Assembly (NCBI RefSeq): GCF_020829625.1
Contig: NZ_JAIVFX010000047.1
Location: forward strand, 1 to 32,155
Length of the DNA stretch: 32,155 bases
Reading direction: 5' to 3'
Source of the DNA: Nostoc sp. XA010
Lineage (GTDB): Bacteria > Cyanobacteriota > Cyanobacteriia > Cyanobacteriales > Nostocaceae
Shown here: positions 7,124-16,336 of the stretch, in pieces
How positions within the stretch are numbered: the stretch's first letter is position 1
Layout of the letters: each line of letters begins with the position of its first letter
Translations under genes and position numbers: made by a program
The notes under the pieces: model-generated
What the model was told of the DNA's origin: nothing
Seen by the model: only the letters and a program-made list of their open reading frames with translations
Databases searched by the model: none

Positions 7124-8056
7124 ATGACATTAGAAAAAGAGCGGACAACTATAGGAGTTTTCGCTAGGTGTTCCGATATAGAATTGGTAGTTCAGGAACT
7201 AAAAGCTTCTAATTTTCCCATGCACAAAGTTTCTATAATTGCACGGAATGTAGAAGAAGAAAGCGATATTGCTAGTGTTGAAGTTAAAGTTCGCACTGGC
7301 AAGAATATATCCTCAGAAAATGCCGAAGCCTTTACAAGTGGTGCTTTAGGCGGTGTTAGTGGCTTATTAGTGGGTTTAATCCTCTGGGTAATTCCTGGTA
7401 TAGGACGAGTCTTTCTAGCCGGAGCAGAAGCAACTGCGATCGCTGCTACTTTAACAGGTGATGCGATCAATGCAACCACAGGTGATTTGCATCGTGTGTT
7501 GCTGGGTTTAGGGATTCCTAAAGAGCAAGGACAGGGTTACAGCAATCTAGTTTGCAAAGGTTACTATTTGGTGATAGTAAACGGCATAGATATAGAGATT
7601 CGTCTTGCTAAAAGAATTTTTAATCGCCGTGATATTCAACAGTGGAGCATTTATGATCCATATTTGACCCCAAATAGCCGCTATAAAAATGCAGTTGGTG
7701 TTTTTTCTACGCGCCAAGATACAGAAAAAGCACTTACTGAACTGAAAATAGCTGGCTTTCCTATGGCTCAAGTGTCGGTGATTGCTAAGGATGCAAAGAC
7801 ACTGAATAGTATTACTGAGGTAGATATCAGCAGTTCCCAAGATAATTATCCTACTTTAGGAATTTCTGAGGATCTAGCCAGATATTATGAACATCAAGTG
7901 ACCCTGGGCAATTACTTATTAATGATAAATAGTACTGATATCTACATGGCAGGTGCAAGAGCTATTTTAGAAAATCACAAAATTGAAAAATTTTGTATCT
8001 ATAGCACATCTGTAGTTAATGCCAGTAGAAGCGATCGCCAGGTTATTAGTCAATAG
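7124..8056 (+). CDS. Two-part general-stress (YflT-like) protein with a central glycine-rich hydrophobic segment
   Basis: A 310-residue protein built from a repeated unit. The first copy begins IGVFARCSDIELVVQELK (from about residue 9) and continues FPMHKVSIIAR; the second begins VGVFSTRQDTEKALTELK (from about 192) and continues FPMAQVSVIAK. This is the pattern of the heat-induced YflT/general stress protein 17M domain. Between them, about residues 68-105 (GALGGVSGLLVGLILWVIPG and following) form a glycine-zipper-like hydrophobic segment that may insert in a membrane. Its neighbour is a GlsB/YeaQ stress protein. The biochemical role of the family is not known; a structural or sensing role under stress is inference. 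Confidence 0.75.
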   Translation: MTLEKERTTIGVFARCSDIELVVQELKASNFPMHKVSIIARNVEEESDIASVEVKVRTGKNISSENAEAFTSGALGGVSGLLVGLILWVIPGIGRVFLAGAEATAIAATLTGDAINATTGDLHRVLLGLGIPKEQGQGYSNLVCKGYYLVIVNGIDIEIRLAKRIFNRRDIQQWSIYDPYLTPNSRYKNAVGVFSTRQDTEKALTELKIAGFPMAQVSVIAKDAKTLNSITEVDISSSQDNYPTLGISEDLARYYEHQVTLGNYLLMINSTDIYMAGARAILENHKIEKFCIYSTSVVNASRSDRQVISQ

Positions 8057-8606
8057 GGTTGTGTTAATACCTGATTGTTCTTAGAAAGGCTTTACCCATG
8101 AGCGTTTTTTAAACATCAAGGTTAATTTTAAGAGATTTTACACCATACTGGAATTGTACATATTCTCGATAATTTTTAGGAAAGTAGACTGCTTTTCCTA
8201 GAAATTACATAATTACTTAAATGTAAGTTGGCTTACCTTCTACAACTTTAAGCAAGCTTCGATCGAAATAAATACTGTTTTAAAAAACTAAAATTAAGTA
8301 GGTAAGGGTAATTAAACATAAAATAAAACCTCATCCTCAATTCCTCTCCTTAATAAGGAGAGGGAAGCCGGAGGTGGGTAATTTTTATAATTATTTTGAC
8401 CATTATAAATGCCATATGACTGCATTATGTGTAACTATAGGGGATTATTAATTACGAATTTTGGGTAGCATTTCCAGAATTTTATCAGCCATAAAAGCTG
8501 CTTAAGCGTTACAAAAAAATATTCAGCGCTCCTTAAATTTCCTTAACTTAAATTACTTAATATCCTCAAATCAGTTTTTGCTAACAAGATCATTTTAAAA
8601 TGAAAT
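8057..8606. other. Intergenic region between convergent genes
   Basis: This AT-rich stretch separates the YflT-like gene from the small gene at 8607. It holds an 11-base stem-loop at 8173-8204 (TTTTTAGGAAA against TTTCCTAGAAA, one wobble), which may end the rightward transcript although no T run follows, and the palindromic repeat at 8343-8363. No coding frame is seen. Confidence 0.5.
8343..8363. repeat. Palindromic interspersed repeat
   Basis: CCTCTCCTTA and TAAGGAGAGG form a perfect 10-base stem around one A. The flanks (CCTCATCCTCAATT before, GAAGCCGGAGGTGGG after) match a repeat word frequently seen between genes in filamentous cyanobacteria. It may fold as a hairpin in RNA from either strand. 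Confidence 0.6.
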
Positions 8607-8840
8607 TTAAGCTGCAACAGGCTCATCTTGCCGTAAGATAATATCTGTTTCAAATAGTAAAATTGCAGTTTCATAACCAATTCTACCCATTTCTGGATCT
8701 GAACCCATTTCCATTTCTATAAGATATGACCAGTATCCCGAGTTAGGACAGTATTGTATTATGGTTCCCAATCCACCGATAAATTCTACCTTTTGTCCTT
8801 TGCAAAATTTTGGTCTTGTTAGGTCAAGGACTGCGTTCAT
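8607..8840 (-). CDS. Small conserved-looking protein of unknown function
   Basis: A 77-residue protein. The ATG at 8840 is chosen over a GTG nine bases further upstream because AAAGGTGG sits at the right distance before the ATG. The sequence begins MNAVLDLTRPKFCKGQKVEF and has a compact, strand-rich look (GGLGTIIQY, WSYLIEMEM, RIGYETAILLFE), which could be a small SH3-like barrel; this is a guess from pattern only. It has no neighbours on the same strand and a long AT-rich upstream region. Confidence 0.65.
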   Translation of the reverse strand: MNAVLDLTRPKFCKGQKVEFIGGLGTIIQYCPNSGYWSYLIEMEMGSDPEMGRIGYETAILLFETDIILRQDEPVAA

Positions 8841-9194
8841 AAAAACCACCTTTCTTTAGTGGGACTCTGTTATTGAATTTGTAATATAATCTAAGAAAAA
8901 CTATTTAATGATCTATCACAGGATTCAATTAAAAAATTACTGAGTGTTCCTTTGGAGATAAGCTATACTATCTCAAAATATAATGTTAAATTAAATATAA
9001 AAATTTTATAAAGTTATATGTTTATAATAAAGTTTTTTACAAAATATCCTAATATGTAGATAATTAAAACGTAGTTAATATAGTTTAGAGTTTACAAATT
9101 GGACATATCAAAGTAAATCTCTTGAATTTGTATAACTAAAACATAATCCAAATAGTGCCAAAAATATAAATTATTGGAATATCTGCCTGGAATA
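8841..9194. other. Divergent promoter region
   Basis: A very AT-rich stretch of 354 bases between the small leftward gene and the histidine kinase gene. Promoters for both must lie here. I see no clear regulator box, no repeat and no gene. Confidence 0.5.
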
Positions 9195-12100
9195 ATGTTG
9201 AAAAGTTTGAAGATTGGAACCAAAATTGGAATTAGTTTTGCCTTAAGTTTGGCAACTCTGACCACTATTGGTCTAATCTCCTACCAAAGCACCAATGAGC
9301 TAATTGAAAGTTCGGGTAAAGAAAGCCATACCTACCAGGTGTTAAGTCAGCTTGAAGGCCTTAATTTGCAACTGACAAATGCTGAAACTGGGCAACGCGG
9401 TTACATTATTACCGGAGAACAGCGCTATTTAGAACCTTATAACGCAGCCATTCAAGTACTAAATCAAAAAGTCAATGAACTTCAAAGGTTAACGGCAGAT
9501 AACCCCAACCAACAAAATCGGCTTGATATTTTGCAGCCATTACTAACCGAGAGAATGGCTGTAATGAAAGATGTCATTGAGCTACGGCAAAGCCAAGGCT
9601 TAGAAGCTTCCCAAAAAGCTGTCCTGACAGATCAGGGTAAGCAGCTGATGGATAATATCCAGAAAGTTATTCAGGCGATGAAAAATGAGGAGAATGCACT
9701 GCTGAAACAGCGCTCTCAAAGAGCGCAAGTAGCTGCTCAAAAAACGATCGCCAGCATTGTATATAGTATTCCCTTATTTTCTTTGATTTTAGCTTTGATC
9801 GGATTTGTATTGACCAGACATATCTCAGTACCGCTAAAGCAAGTTTCTGATATGGCAGAAAAAATGGCGGATGGGGATTTATTGGTGAGTTTACCAGATA
9901 GCGATCGCCAGGATGAAATTGGTGTGTTGACACGCACCTTCAACCAAATGATCGTTAATCTGCAAAATACAAATAAAAAGAATGACGAGCAAAACTGGCT
10001 AAAGTCTAACTTAGCTGAATTTACCCAGATGCTCCAAGGGCATCGAAATCTAGAAACTGCGTCTCGCCTAATTTTGTCAAATTTAGCGCCACTGGTTGGC
10101 GCATCGCAGGGCGTTTTTTATTTCATGGACTCAATAGACAACGAGCCTGTATTGAAACTATTGAGTACCTATGCCTACAAAGAGCGAAAAAATCTGGCAA
10201 ATCAGTTTCGTTTGGGTGAGGGATTAGTGGGACAATGCGCCTTAGAAAAACAAAGAATCCTGCTAACAGAAGTTCCTAATGACTATATCCGTATCAGTTC
10301 CGGCTTGGGGGAAGCTCCACCGCTAAATATTATTGTTTTGCCTATACTTTTTGAGACGCAGGTGAGTGCTGTAATTGAACTAGCATCCTTTGGGTCTTTC
10401 AGCCATCTGCATTTGACATTTTTAGAGCAATTGAGCGAAATTCTGGGTGTATTTTTAAATAACATCGCCTCACAATTGCAAACCCAGCAACTACTTGAAG
10501 AGTCTGTTGCTTTAACAGAAGAATTGCAAAACCAGCAAGAAGAACTACAGCAGAGCAATCAACGCCTGGAACAACAGGCGCACGAGTTGGAGGAATCGCA
10601 ATTTCTTGTCAAGCAGTCTAACGAGGAATTACAGCAACTAAATGAGGAGCTAGAAGAAAAGGCAGAATTATTAGAAGTTCAAAATCGGGAAGTTGCCCGC
10701 AAGAACCAGGAAGTTGAGCGGGCGAGGCAGTCTTTAGAACAAAAAGCTGAACAACTGGAGTTGTCTTCTAAATACAAGTCGGAATTTTTGGCGAATATGT
10801 CCCACGAGTTACGGACACCGCTAAATAGCTTGTTAATTTTAGCAAGACTGCTAGCAGATAACTCTCTTAAGAACTTGACCGACAAACAGGTAGAGTACAG
10901 CCGGACTATTTACTCAGCTGGGACTGATTTGCTGGAATTGATTAATGACATTCTAGACTTGGCAAAAATTGAGTCGGGTACTATGTCGCTCGATATTGAG
11001 CAAATTGCTCTTGTAGATTTGGAGAAATCTTTAGAGCAGACTTTCCGGCAAGTTGCCCACAATAAAGAACTCAGCTTTACTATTGAACGAGATGAAAAAT
11101 TACCACCGACAATTTATAACGACTCCAAACGTCTGCAACAAGTGCTGAAAAATCTCCTAGCTAATGCTTTTAAGTTTACGGAACAAGGAGGCGTGAAGTT
11201 ACAAATTGGCATAGCAACTAAGGCAGGCGAAGGTGATAATTCCATGATTGCTTTTGCAGTTAGCGACACGGGTATAGGCATTCCAGAGGAGAAGCAAAAG
11301 GTTATTTTCGAGGCATTTCAGCAGGCAGATGGCACAACCAGCCGCAAGTACGGGGGAACAGGTTTGGGCTTGTCCATTAGCCGCGAACTGGCTCAACTGT
11401 TGGGCGGGAGAATTGAAATAGTCAGCCAACCAGGGCAGGGAAGCACCTTCACTCTTTACTTGCCCAGGCGACATGAAGGGAAGGATAAAAATAGTCTTAC
11501 TCCATCACCTTCTGGGCCAATCAGCTCTATGCGTGCAGCATCGCTCATCAAAGAAGTGCCAATAGTTGAAAACAGACTCACAACTGTAGATATTTCTCCA
11601 TCGCCGAAAGTCTTTGTCAGCTTACCCAACGATATCCCAGATGACCGGGAAATCATTCAACCGGGCGATCGCATTTTACTAATTATCGAGGATGATGATA
11701 AGTTTGCCCGCATCTTACTAGATATGGCCCGTGAGCAGGGCTTTAAAACCGTTGTTGCCTTACAGAGCAAACAAGGTCTAGCACTAGCGCAACAGTTTAA
11801 GCCCGATGCAATTATGCTAGATATCCACATGCCAGAGATGGATGGTTGGACGGTGCTAGATCGTCTGAAGCATAACCCAGATACTAGACACATACCAGTA
11901 CATATACTTTCTGTTGATGAAAGAAAGCAACGGGGATTACAGTTAGGAGCGATTACCTATCTACAAAAACCCGTTTCTCCAGAAGCCCTAACTCAGGTAT
12001 TGACAGAGATTAAAGGCTTTATTGAGCGTCAGGTAAAAAATCTTCTCATCGTAGAAGATGATCCCGTACAAGCCCAAAGTATTATCGAACTGATCGGTAA

Positions 12101-12839
12101 TGGCGATGTTCATAGTACAGCAGTGGGTACGGGGGCAGAAGCCCTCTCGATTTTGCGATCGCATCACTTTGATTGTATGGTACTGGATCTCGGCCTACCC
12201 GATATGAGCGGTTTTACACTAATTGAGCAAATAAAGCAAGAACCCAGGCTTTTAAAACTGCCGATCATTGTTTACACCGGCAAAGAACTCAGCCGAAAAG
12301 AAGAAACCCAACTGCGGGGACTAGCAGAGACAATTATCATTAAAAATGTGCGATCGCCAGAGCGGTTGTTAGACGAAACTGCCCTGTTTTTGCATCGGGT
12401 ACAAGCAAATTTGCCCCCACCAAAGCGGCAAATACTAGAGCAACTACACCAAAATGATCCGGTGCTGGCGAATCGGACAATTTTGATTGTGGATGATGAC
12501 CTGCGAAATATTTTTGCCGTCACCAGCTTTTTAGAAAGCTATCAAATGCAAGTGCTGTTTGCCGAAAATGGCAGAGATGGCATAGAGAAACTGCAAACTA
12601 ATCCTGAGATTAATATAGTTTTGATGGACATCATGATGCCGGAAATGGATGGTTACGAAACCACTCGCGCCATCCGCCAGCAACAGCAGTTTCGTTCATT
12701 ACCAATTATTGCTTTAACTGCTAAAGCCATGCCAGGCGATCGCGAAAAGTGCATTGAAGCTGGAGCCTCTGACTACATCACCAAACCTATAGATACAGAG
12801 CAACTGCTTTCACTACTTCGGGTTTGGCTGTATCGGTGA
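9195..12839 (+). CDS. Hybrid sensor histidine kinase with CHASE3, HAMP, GAF and three receiver domains
   Basis: A 1214-residue membrane kinase, numbered from the ATG at 9195 (a TTG at 9174 is less likely). Segments in order: membrane helix about 8-28; CHASE3-like helical sensor about 45-180 (NAETGQRGYIITGE is typical); second helix 187-207; HAMP to about 262; GAF about 289-423; long coiled coil to about 530; HisKA with His537 in MSHELRTPLN; HATPase with the N box near 642, DTGIGIP and GGTGLGLS near 721; receivers with phospho-acceptor Asp876, Asp998 and Asp1145. All phosphorylation and ATP-binding residues are intact. There is no DNA-binding output and no separate regulator gene nearby, so phosphate probably passes among its own receivers or to a distant partner. 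The signal is unknown. Confidence 0.95.
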   Translation: MLKSLKIGTKIGISFALSLATLTTIGLISYQSTNELIESSGKESHTYQVLSQLEGLNLQLTNAETGQRGYIITGEQRYLEPYNAAIQVLNQKVNELQRLTADNPNQQNRLDILQPLLTERMAVMKDVIELRQSQGLEASQKAVLTDQGKQLMDNIQKVIQAMKNEENALLKQRSQRAQVAAQKTIASIVYSIPLFSLILALIGFVLTRHISVPLKQVSDMAEKMADGDLLVSLPDSDRQDEIGVLTRTFNQMIVNLQNTNKKNDEQNWLKSNLAEFTQMLQGHRNLETASRLILSNLAPLVGASQGVFYFMDSIDNEPVLKLLSTYAYKERKNLANQFRLGEGLVGQCALEKQRILLTEVPNDYIRISSGLGEAPPLNIIVLPILFETQVSAVIELASFGSFSHLHLTFLEQLSEILGVFLNNIASQLQTQQLLEESVALTEELQNQQEELQQSNQRLEQQAHELEESQFLVKQSNEELQQLNEELEEKAELLEVQNREVARKNQEVERARQSLEQKAEQLELSSKYKSEFLANMSHELRTPLNSLLILARLLADNSLKNLTDKQVEYSRTIYSAGTDLLELINDILDLAKIESGTMSLDIEQIALVDLEKSLEQTFRQVAHNKELSFTIERDEKLPPTIYNDSKRLQQVLKNLLANAFKFTEQGGVKLQIGIATKAGEGDNSMIAFAVSDTGIGIPEEKQKVIFEAFQQADGTTSRKYGGTGLGLSISRELAQLLGGRIEIVSQPGQGSTFTLYLPRRHEGKDKNSLTPSPSGPISSMRAASLIKEVPIVENRLTTVDISPSPKVFVSLPNDIPDDREIIQPGDRILLIIEDDDKFARILLDMAREQGFKTVVALQSKQGLALAQQFKPDAIMLDIHMPEMDGWTVLDRLKHNPDTRHIPVHILSVDERKQRGLQLGAITYLQKPVSPEALTQVLTEIKGFIERQVKNLLIVEDDPVQAQSIIELIGNGDVHSTAVGTGAEALSILRSHHFDCMVLDLGLPDMSGFTLIEQIKQEPRLLKLPIIVYTGKELSRKEETQLRGLAETIIIKNVRSPERLLDETALFLHRVQANLPPPKRQILEQLHQNDPVLANRTILIVDDDLRNIFAVTSFLESYQMQVLFAENGRDGIEKLQTNPEINIVLMDIMMPEMDGYETTRAIRQQQQFRSLPIIALTAKAMPGDREKCIEAGASDYITKPIDTEQLLSLLRVWLYR

Positions 12840-12938
12840 GCCAGGGAAAGTGGAGAGTCAATAGTGCTACACCAAGCAACGCTTACAGTATTTAGTTTTC
12901 AAGGTTCAGGTTTTTAAACAAAGACAGTAATAACTAAA

Positions 12939-12976
12939 AGCCCACACTGCACCCGATCAAGAGGACAGTGTGGGTA
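12939..12976 (-). terminator. Hairpin between convergent histidine kinase gene and prs
   Basis: CCCACACTG (12941-12949) pairs perfectly with CAGTGTGGG (12966-12974) around a 16-base loop. On the minus strand the stem is followed by CTTTTAG, giving a plausible terminator for prs; on the plus strand it is followed by TAATTT, so it may work in both directions. Confidence 0.65.
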
Positions 12977-13025
12977 ATTTATCCCTGTTTATGCCTACAA
13001 CACGAATGATACTCTGTGTATCTGG

Positions 13026-14042
13026 CTAGCGGAACATACTACTGACTGAAGTATCTTCATGAATCCGCCAGATAGTTTCTCCTAAGAGATTAGCTACTGA
13101 TAGCACCACTAGCTGGGGAAAACGATTGTTTTCTGGTATGGGAATTGTATTAGTGACAATGACTTCCTCAAACAAGCCACTAGATAACCGTTCCATCGCT
13201 GGTGGAGAGAACACTGCATGAGTTGCACAGGCGTATACTTGACGCGCTCCTTCTTCACGCAGTAATCGCGCTCCTTCAGCGATCGTGCCTCCAGTGTCGA
13301 TCATGTCATCCACTAACACTGCCGTTTTGCCTTTAACATCGCCGATGATATTTAACACTTCGGCAACATTATGTGCATGACGACGTTTGTCAATAATTGC
13401 CAGTGGGGCATCATTCAGCTTTTTCGCAAATGCTCTGGCTCGCGCTACACCGCCAACATCAGGGGAAACAACCACAAGGTCGGGCAGTTCTTTGCTTGCT
13501 AAATAATCCAGCAATACTGGCGAACCATAAACATGGTCAAAGGGGATATCGAAATAGCCTTGAATTTGAGCCGAGTGTAAATCCATTGCTAGAACGCGGT
13601 TAGCACCTGCTTCGGTGATCAAGTTAGCAACTAGCTTGGCGGTTATTGACTCTCTTCCTGCCGTTTTGCGATCGGCACGGGCATAGCCATAGTACGGAAT
13701 TACTGCCGTCACCTGTCGCGCAGAAGCTCGACGACAGGCATCAACCATAATCAATAATTCCATTAAATGATCGTTCACGGGTTGACAACATGGCTGGATT
13801 AAATAGACATCACAACCCCGAATCGATTCTTGGATTTGAACGTAAAGTTCTCCATCCGCAAATCTTTTGCGAATCATTGGCCCCAAGTCCATGCCCACAT
13901 AACGAGCAACTTCTTGAGACAGTTGTATATTGGCAGAGCCAGAAAACAGCCGCAGGCGATGATTATCACTCAGTCCTGTTGCAGATGGTTGCACTTTGAA
14001 ACTTGCAGAACTGAGCACAGCAGATCCTCTATGTGCATTCAT
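13026..14042 (-). CDS. prs: Ribose-phosphate pyrophosphokinase
   Basis: A 338-residue enzyme that makes PRPP from ribose 5-phosphate and ATP, feeding purine, pyrimidine, histidine, tryptophan and NAD synthesis in the cytosol. The family landmarks are present: LFSGSANIQLSQEVA near the start, DGELYVQIQESIRG, IPYYGYARADRK, LHSAQIQGYFDIP, and the PRPP loop VLVDDMIDTGGT. Length is slightly more than usual (about 315) owing to an N-terminal stretch of some 28 residues before the conserved fold; a later start is therefore possible, but the ATG at 14042 is the first in frame. It is convergent with the histidine kinase gene. Confidence 0.96.
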   Translation of the reverse strand: MNAHRGSAVLSSASFKVQPSATGLSDNHRLRLFSGSANIQLSQEVARYVGMDLGPMIRKRFADGELYVQIQESIRGCDVYLIQPCCQPVNDHLMELLIMVDACRRASARQVTAVIPYYGYARADRKTAGRESITAKLVANLITEAGANRVLAMDLHSAQIQGYFDIPFDHVYGSPVLLDYLASKELPDLVVVSPDVGGVARARAFAKKLNDAPLAIIDKRRHAHNVAEVLNIIGDVKGKTAVLVDDMIDTGGTIAEGARLLREEGARQVYACATHAVFSPPAMERLSSGLFEEVIVTNTIPIPENNRFPQLVVLSVANLLGETIWRIHEDTSVSSMFR

Positions 14043-14686
14043 AGCAATATTATCATTAAAGATTTAATAGGTTTAACCGAGAACTCGCCTAAAAAAACAT
14101 TTGTGAGTTTTATTGAATCTATCCATACAAAATTTAAACATTTTTCCATAAAATTATCATTCGCCAACTGTCTAATTTTTTTGGTAAGCAAACTATTGAT
14201 AGCTTAACGGACATTTAGTCCATCCACTAGGTCTATAGTTCAAATTTTTGGGTTGAGGTAAACATTGGTGTGGTAGATTCTTCTAAATACCTCATTTATA
14301 GCTAACACTAAAGCATTTACAAGTTAAGTGATATTGGTGCTTGTTCTCATAGAGTATAGCACCTTAAACTAAGTACTACAAGAGTAGCTTATGATTCTAC
14401 CCCTTACGCATTGACAAAAATTGCACTTACATAAATTAGAACACGATAGCAGTGGACACAAGGTATTCACACACAATGAAATTTTTAGATAAAGATTGGA
14501 TAAATTTTAAATAAAGATTTAATAAAAATATTCTTTATGATACCAAAACATTACTCAACAAGAGTAATATCATCTAGGTAAAGATTTGTAAGTATTTTTA
14601 CTAAAATAAATTTTAATTAAATGCAGCTAAATGCAGAAAAATTGTTCAATCTAAATTCTCCTGAGACATAAAAGTGGGAAATACTT
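14043..14686. other. Long AT-rich intergenic region
   Basis: These 644 bases lie between divergent prs and the UbiA-type pseudogene. The stretch is AT-rich with short direct repeats (TAAAGATT-like words at about 14485-14590; AAATGCAG twice near 14620-14637). The prs promoter must lie in its left part. No convincing gene or RNA is seen. Confidence 0.5.
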
Positions 14687-15439
14687 ATGGACTCTCGACG
14701 TAATTCAGTAGCAGAAAAATCTTTAACTAGTTCTAAGAAGTCGGCGCACTATTTAGCTGCTATGCGACCGCGACAATGGACAAAAAACCTAGTCGTGTTT
14801 GCTGCGCCCTTGTTTGCATTTAGCATCAATGTGCAATCTATACTAGGTAGCCTATTGGCATTTGTATTATTTTGTTGTGCATCAAGTGGCTTCTACTTAA
14901 TCAATGACATCGCAGATGTTGAATCTGATTGTCAGCACCTTGTCAAATGTAAGGGGCCAATTGCTGCTGGATTAGTTAGTACCCGTGTTGCTAGTGGTAT
15001 GGCATTGGTGCTGTTGGGTAGTGCTTTGATTTTTGGGTGGTTGCGATCGCCCCAGTTGGGTGCAGCCATAAGTGCATACGCTGTGTTGCAGATCGCCTAT
15101 AATCTGCGACCCAAACGGATGGTAATTTTGGATGTTGGAGCGATCGCTACCGGATTTGTCCTACGAGCATACGCTGGTGCTGCTGCTACTGGTATTGTTT
15201 TATCTAGTTGGTTTTTAATCTGCACTGCAATGCTGGCGCTATTCTTGGGTATTGAGAAGCGCAAAGCAGAACTACGGTTAGCATAAATTAAAGGCAACAA
15301 GCCTCGTTCTGTCCTCAAATACTATTCCTTGCCCCTATTGGCTCGCATGGAAAATGTCGTCACTACTTGTACGGTTGTCACCTATACTCTTTGGAGTGCA
15401 GACCCTTACTTGCATGGGGCACGCTCTATAGAAATTTAA
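14687..15439 (+). pseudogene. UbiA-family prenyltransferase, decaprenyl-phosphate phosphoribosyltransferase-like, with in-frame stop and lost 3' end
   Basis: The first 199 codons give a membrane protein with the UbiA hallmarks: MRPRQWTKNLVVFAAP near residue 25, and the first Asp-rich motif YLINDIADVESD, expected to hold Mg and the polyprenyl phosphate. After LGIEKRKAELRLA the frame stops at TAA (15284-15286), then continues in the same frame with GNKPRSVLKYYSLPLLARME and VVTTCTVVTYTLWS, which is the expected continuation of this family. The likeness fades at LHGA (about 15421) and the frame ends at 15439; the C-terminal third of the usual protein is missing. Relatives transfer phosphoribose from PRPP to polyprenyl phosphate. 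This copy is almost certainly dead. Confidence 0.85.
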
Positions 15440-15891
15440 GGCAATGGCTGCAATGGTGGCTTCCTGCTGCATTTTTGTCTTTACCACCGATTTTATATTA
15501 CCTGACTTTTTATAACTACTACTTCAACGATCGCTATCATAAAGATGACTACCGCTCTGCAATCCAGTACATTATAAAAAATCGCTCCTCTTCTACAAAG
15601 TCAGTAATTTTATTTGGCCATCCCAGATTATTTAGATACTACGGTGACTTTCTCAGTCTGAATGGACACGATTTTGGGAATGAGTTCAGGAAGGGGATTA
15701 ATGATGAAAAGTTTGCAGAAAAAATTGACAATTTAACAAATCATGCAGATACGGTTTTGATAGTAGTTAATCGTGAACATCTATTTCCCAAAGGATTGAT
15801 TGAAAAAGAGATGAGCGATTTGTATAACCTGGATTCTCAAGTTAATTTTGCATATTTCAAAATCTCTCGTTTTCTCAAGAAGATAAATTGA
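15418..15891 (+). pseudogene. C-terminal remnant of a membrane glycosyltransferase (GT39/ArnT-like)
   Basis: In another frame from the UbiA remnant, an open stretch reads QWLQWWLPAAFLSLPPILYY, a last membrane helix, and then YNYYFNDRYHKDDYRSAIQY, which resembles the soluble tail of polyprenyl-phosphate sugar transferases of the GT39 type (the usual form is a K-E/D-D-W/Y-R-x-A pattern). The rest, to FLKKIN, is a small mixed domain. The many-helix catalytic part and the start are absent. An ATG at 15367 in this frame lies inside UbiA-derived sequence, so it is not a real start. Boundaries at the left are approximate. Confidence 0.65.
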
Positions 15892-15919
15892 ATTGAGAAT
15901 TGAGGGCTGTTAAATGGGC

Positions 15920-16028
15920 TAGTACCGCAAAGCGGAAGTCAAAAGTCAAAAGTCAAAAGTCAAAAAGCTTTAATTTTAGCCTTTCTGGCTGTTTTAAATG
16001 GTAGGTTTATTTCCGCCGACCTGTACTA
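15920..16028. mobile_element. MITE-like element, copy 2
   Basis: 109 bases with ends TAGTACCGC and CTGTACTA in inverted orientation. Inside are four to five AAAAGTC heptamers and the shared words TTAAATGGTA and GGTTTATTT. It matches the order of parts at 6414-6538 although the two have diverged. TA at both edges would fit a TA target duplication, as made by IS630/mariner-type transposases; this is inference. Confidence 0.65.
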
Positions 16029-16137
16029 GAAAATAACCTAGCTCTGGTGGGGGTTTCCCCATTGGGTATAGTAGAATATTGCCGCAGGTAACTGTCCGTC
16101 GCCTCTTGGGCTTAAATCTTTGTGGGTGACTGAAGAA

Positions 16138-16289
16138 GGCAGGGGAGCGGGGAGCAGGGAGCAGGGGGAAATGAAGAAGCAGGGGAGGTGGGAGCTAGGA
16201 AAAAAGGGGAAACTTTCTCCTCTGCCCTCCGCACCCTGCTCCAATTCCTCTTTTCCTTCCCCCTTGGCTCCCTTCCCCTGCACCCTGCC
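16138..16289. repeat. GC-rich long hairpin of heptamer repeat words
   Basis: The left arm (from GGCAGGGGAGCGGGGAGCAG) and the right arm (to CTTCCCCTGCACCCTGCC) are imperfect reverse complements over about 31 bases; inner parts also pair in places. The words are GGGGAGC and CCCTGCT heptamers. It ends 47 bases before the kinase start codon, so a transcript reading through would carry a strong structure near the start. Confidence 0.65.
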
Positions 16290-16336
16290 TCTTGTTGACT
16301 TCCTCCTCAGTTGCTACTACACTCAAGTATTCGATC

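Larger units (their letters stand above)
15892..16336. other. Repeat-filled intergenic region before the Ser/Thr kinase gene
   Basis: The stretch holds the second MITE-like copy (15920-16028), then about 100 bases of ordinary sequence, then a GC-rich hairpin of heptamer words (16138-16289). No Shine-Dalgarno is visible before the kinase ATG at 16337. No gene is seen. Confidence 0.6.

Noticed and set aside
9667..12523. Several leftward open frames inside the histidine kinase gene
   Set aside because: All are antisense shadows of a well-supported multidomain protein.
13830..14207. 125-codon open frame antisense to the prs start
   Set aside because: Half of it is antisense to a firmly identified gene and the rest lies in AT-rich spacer; no ribosome site or family likeness.
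15367..15891. Intact 174-residue gene
   Set aside because: Its first codons overlap UbiA-derived sequence in another frame, and the protein is only the tail of a larger glycosyltransferase.
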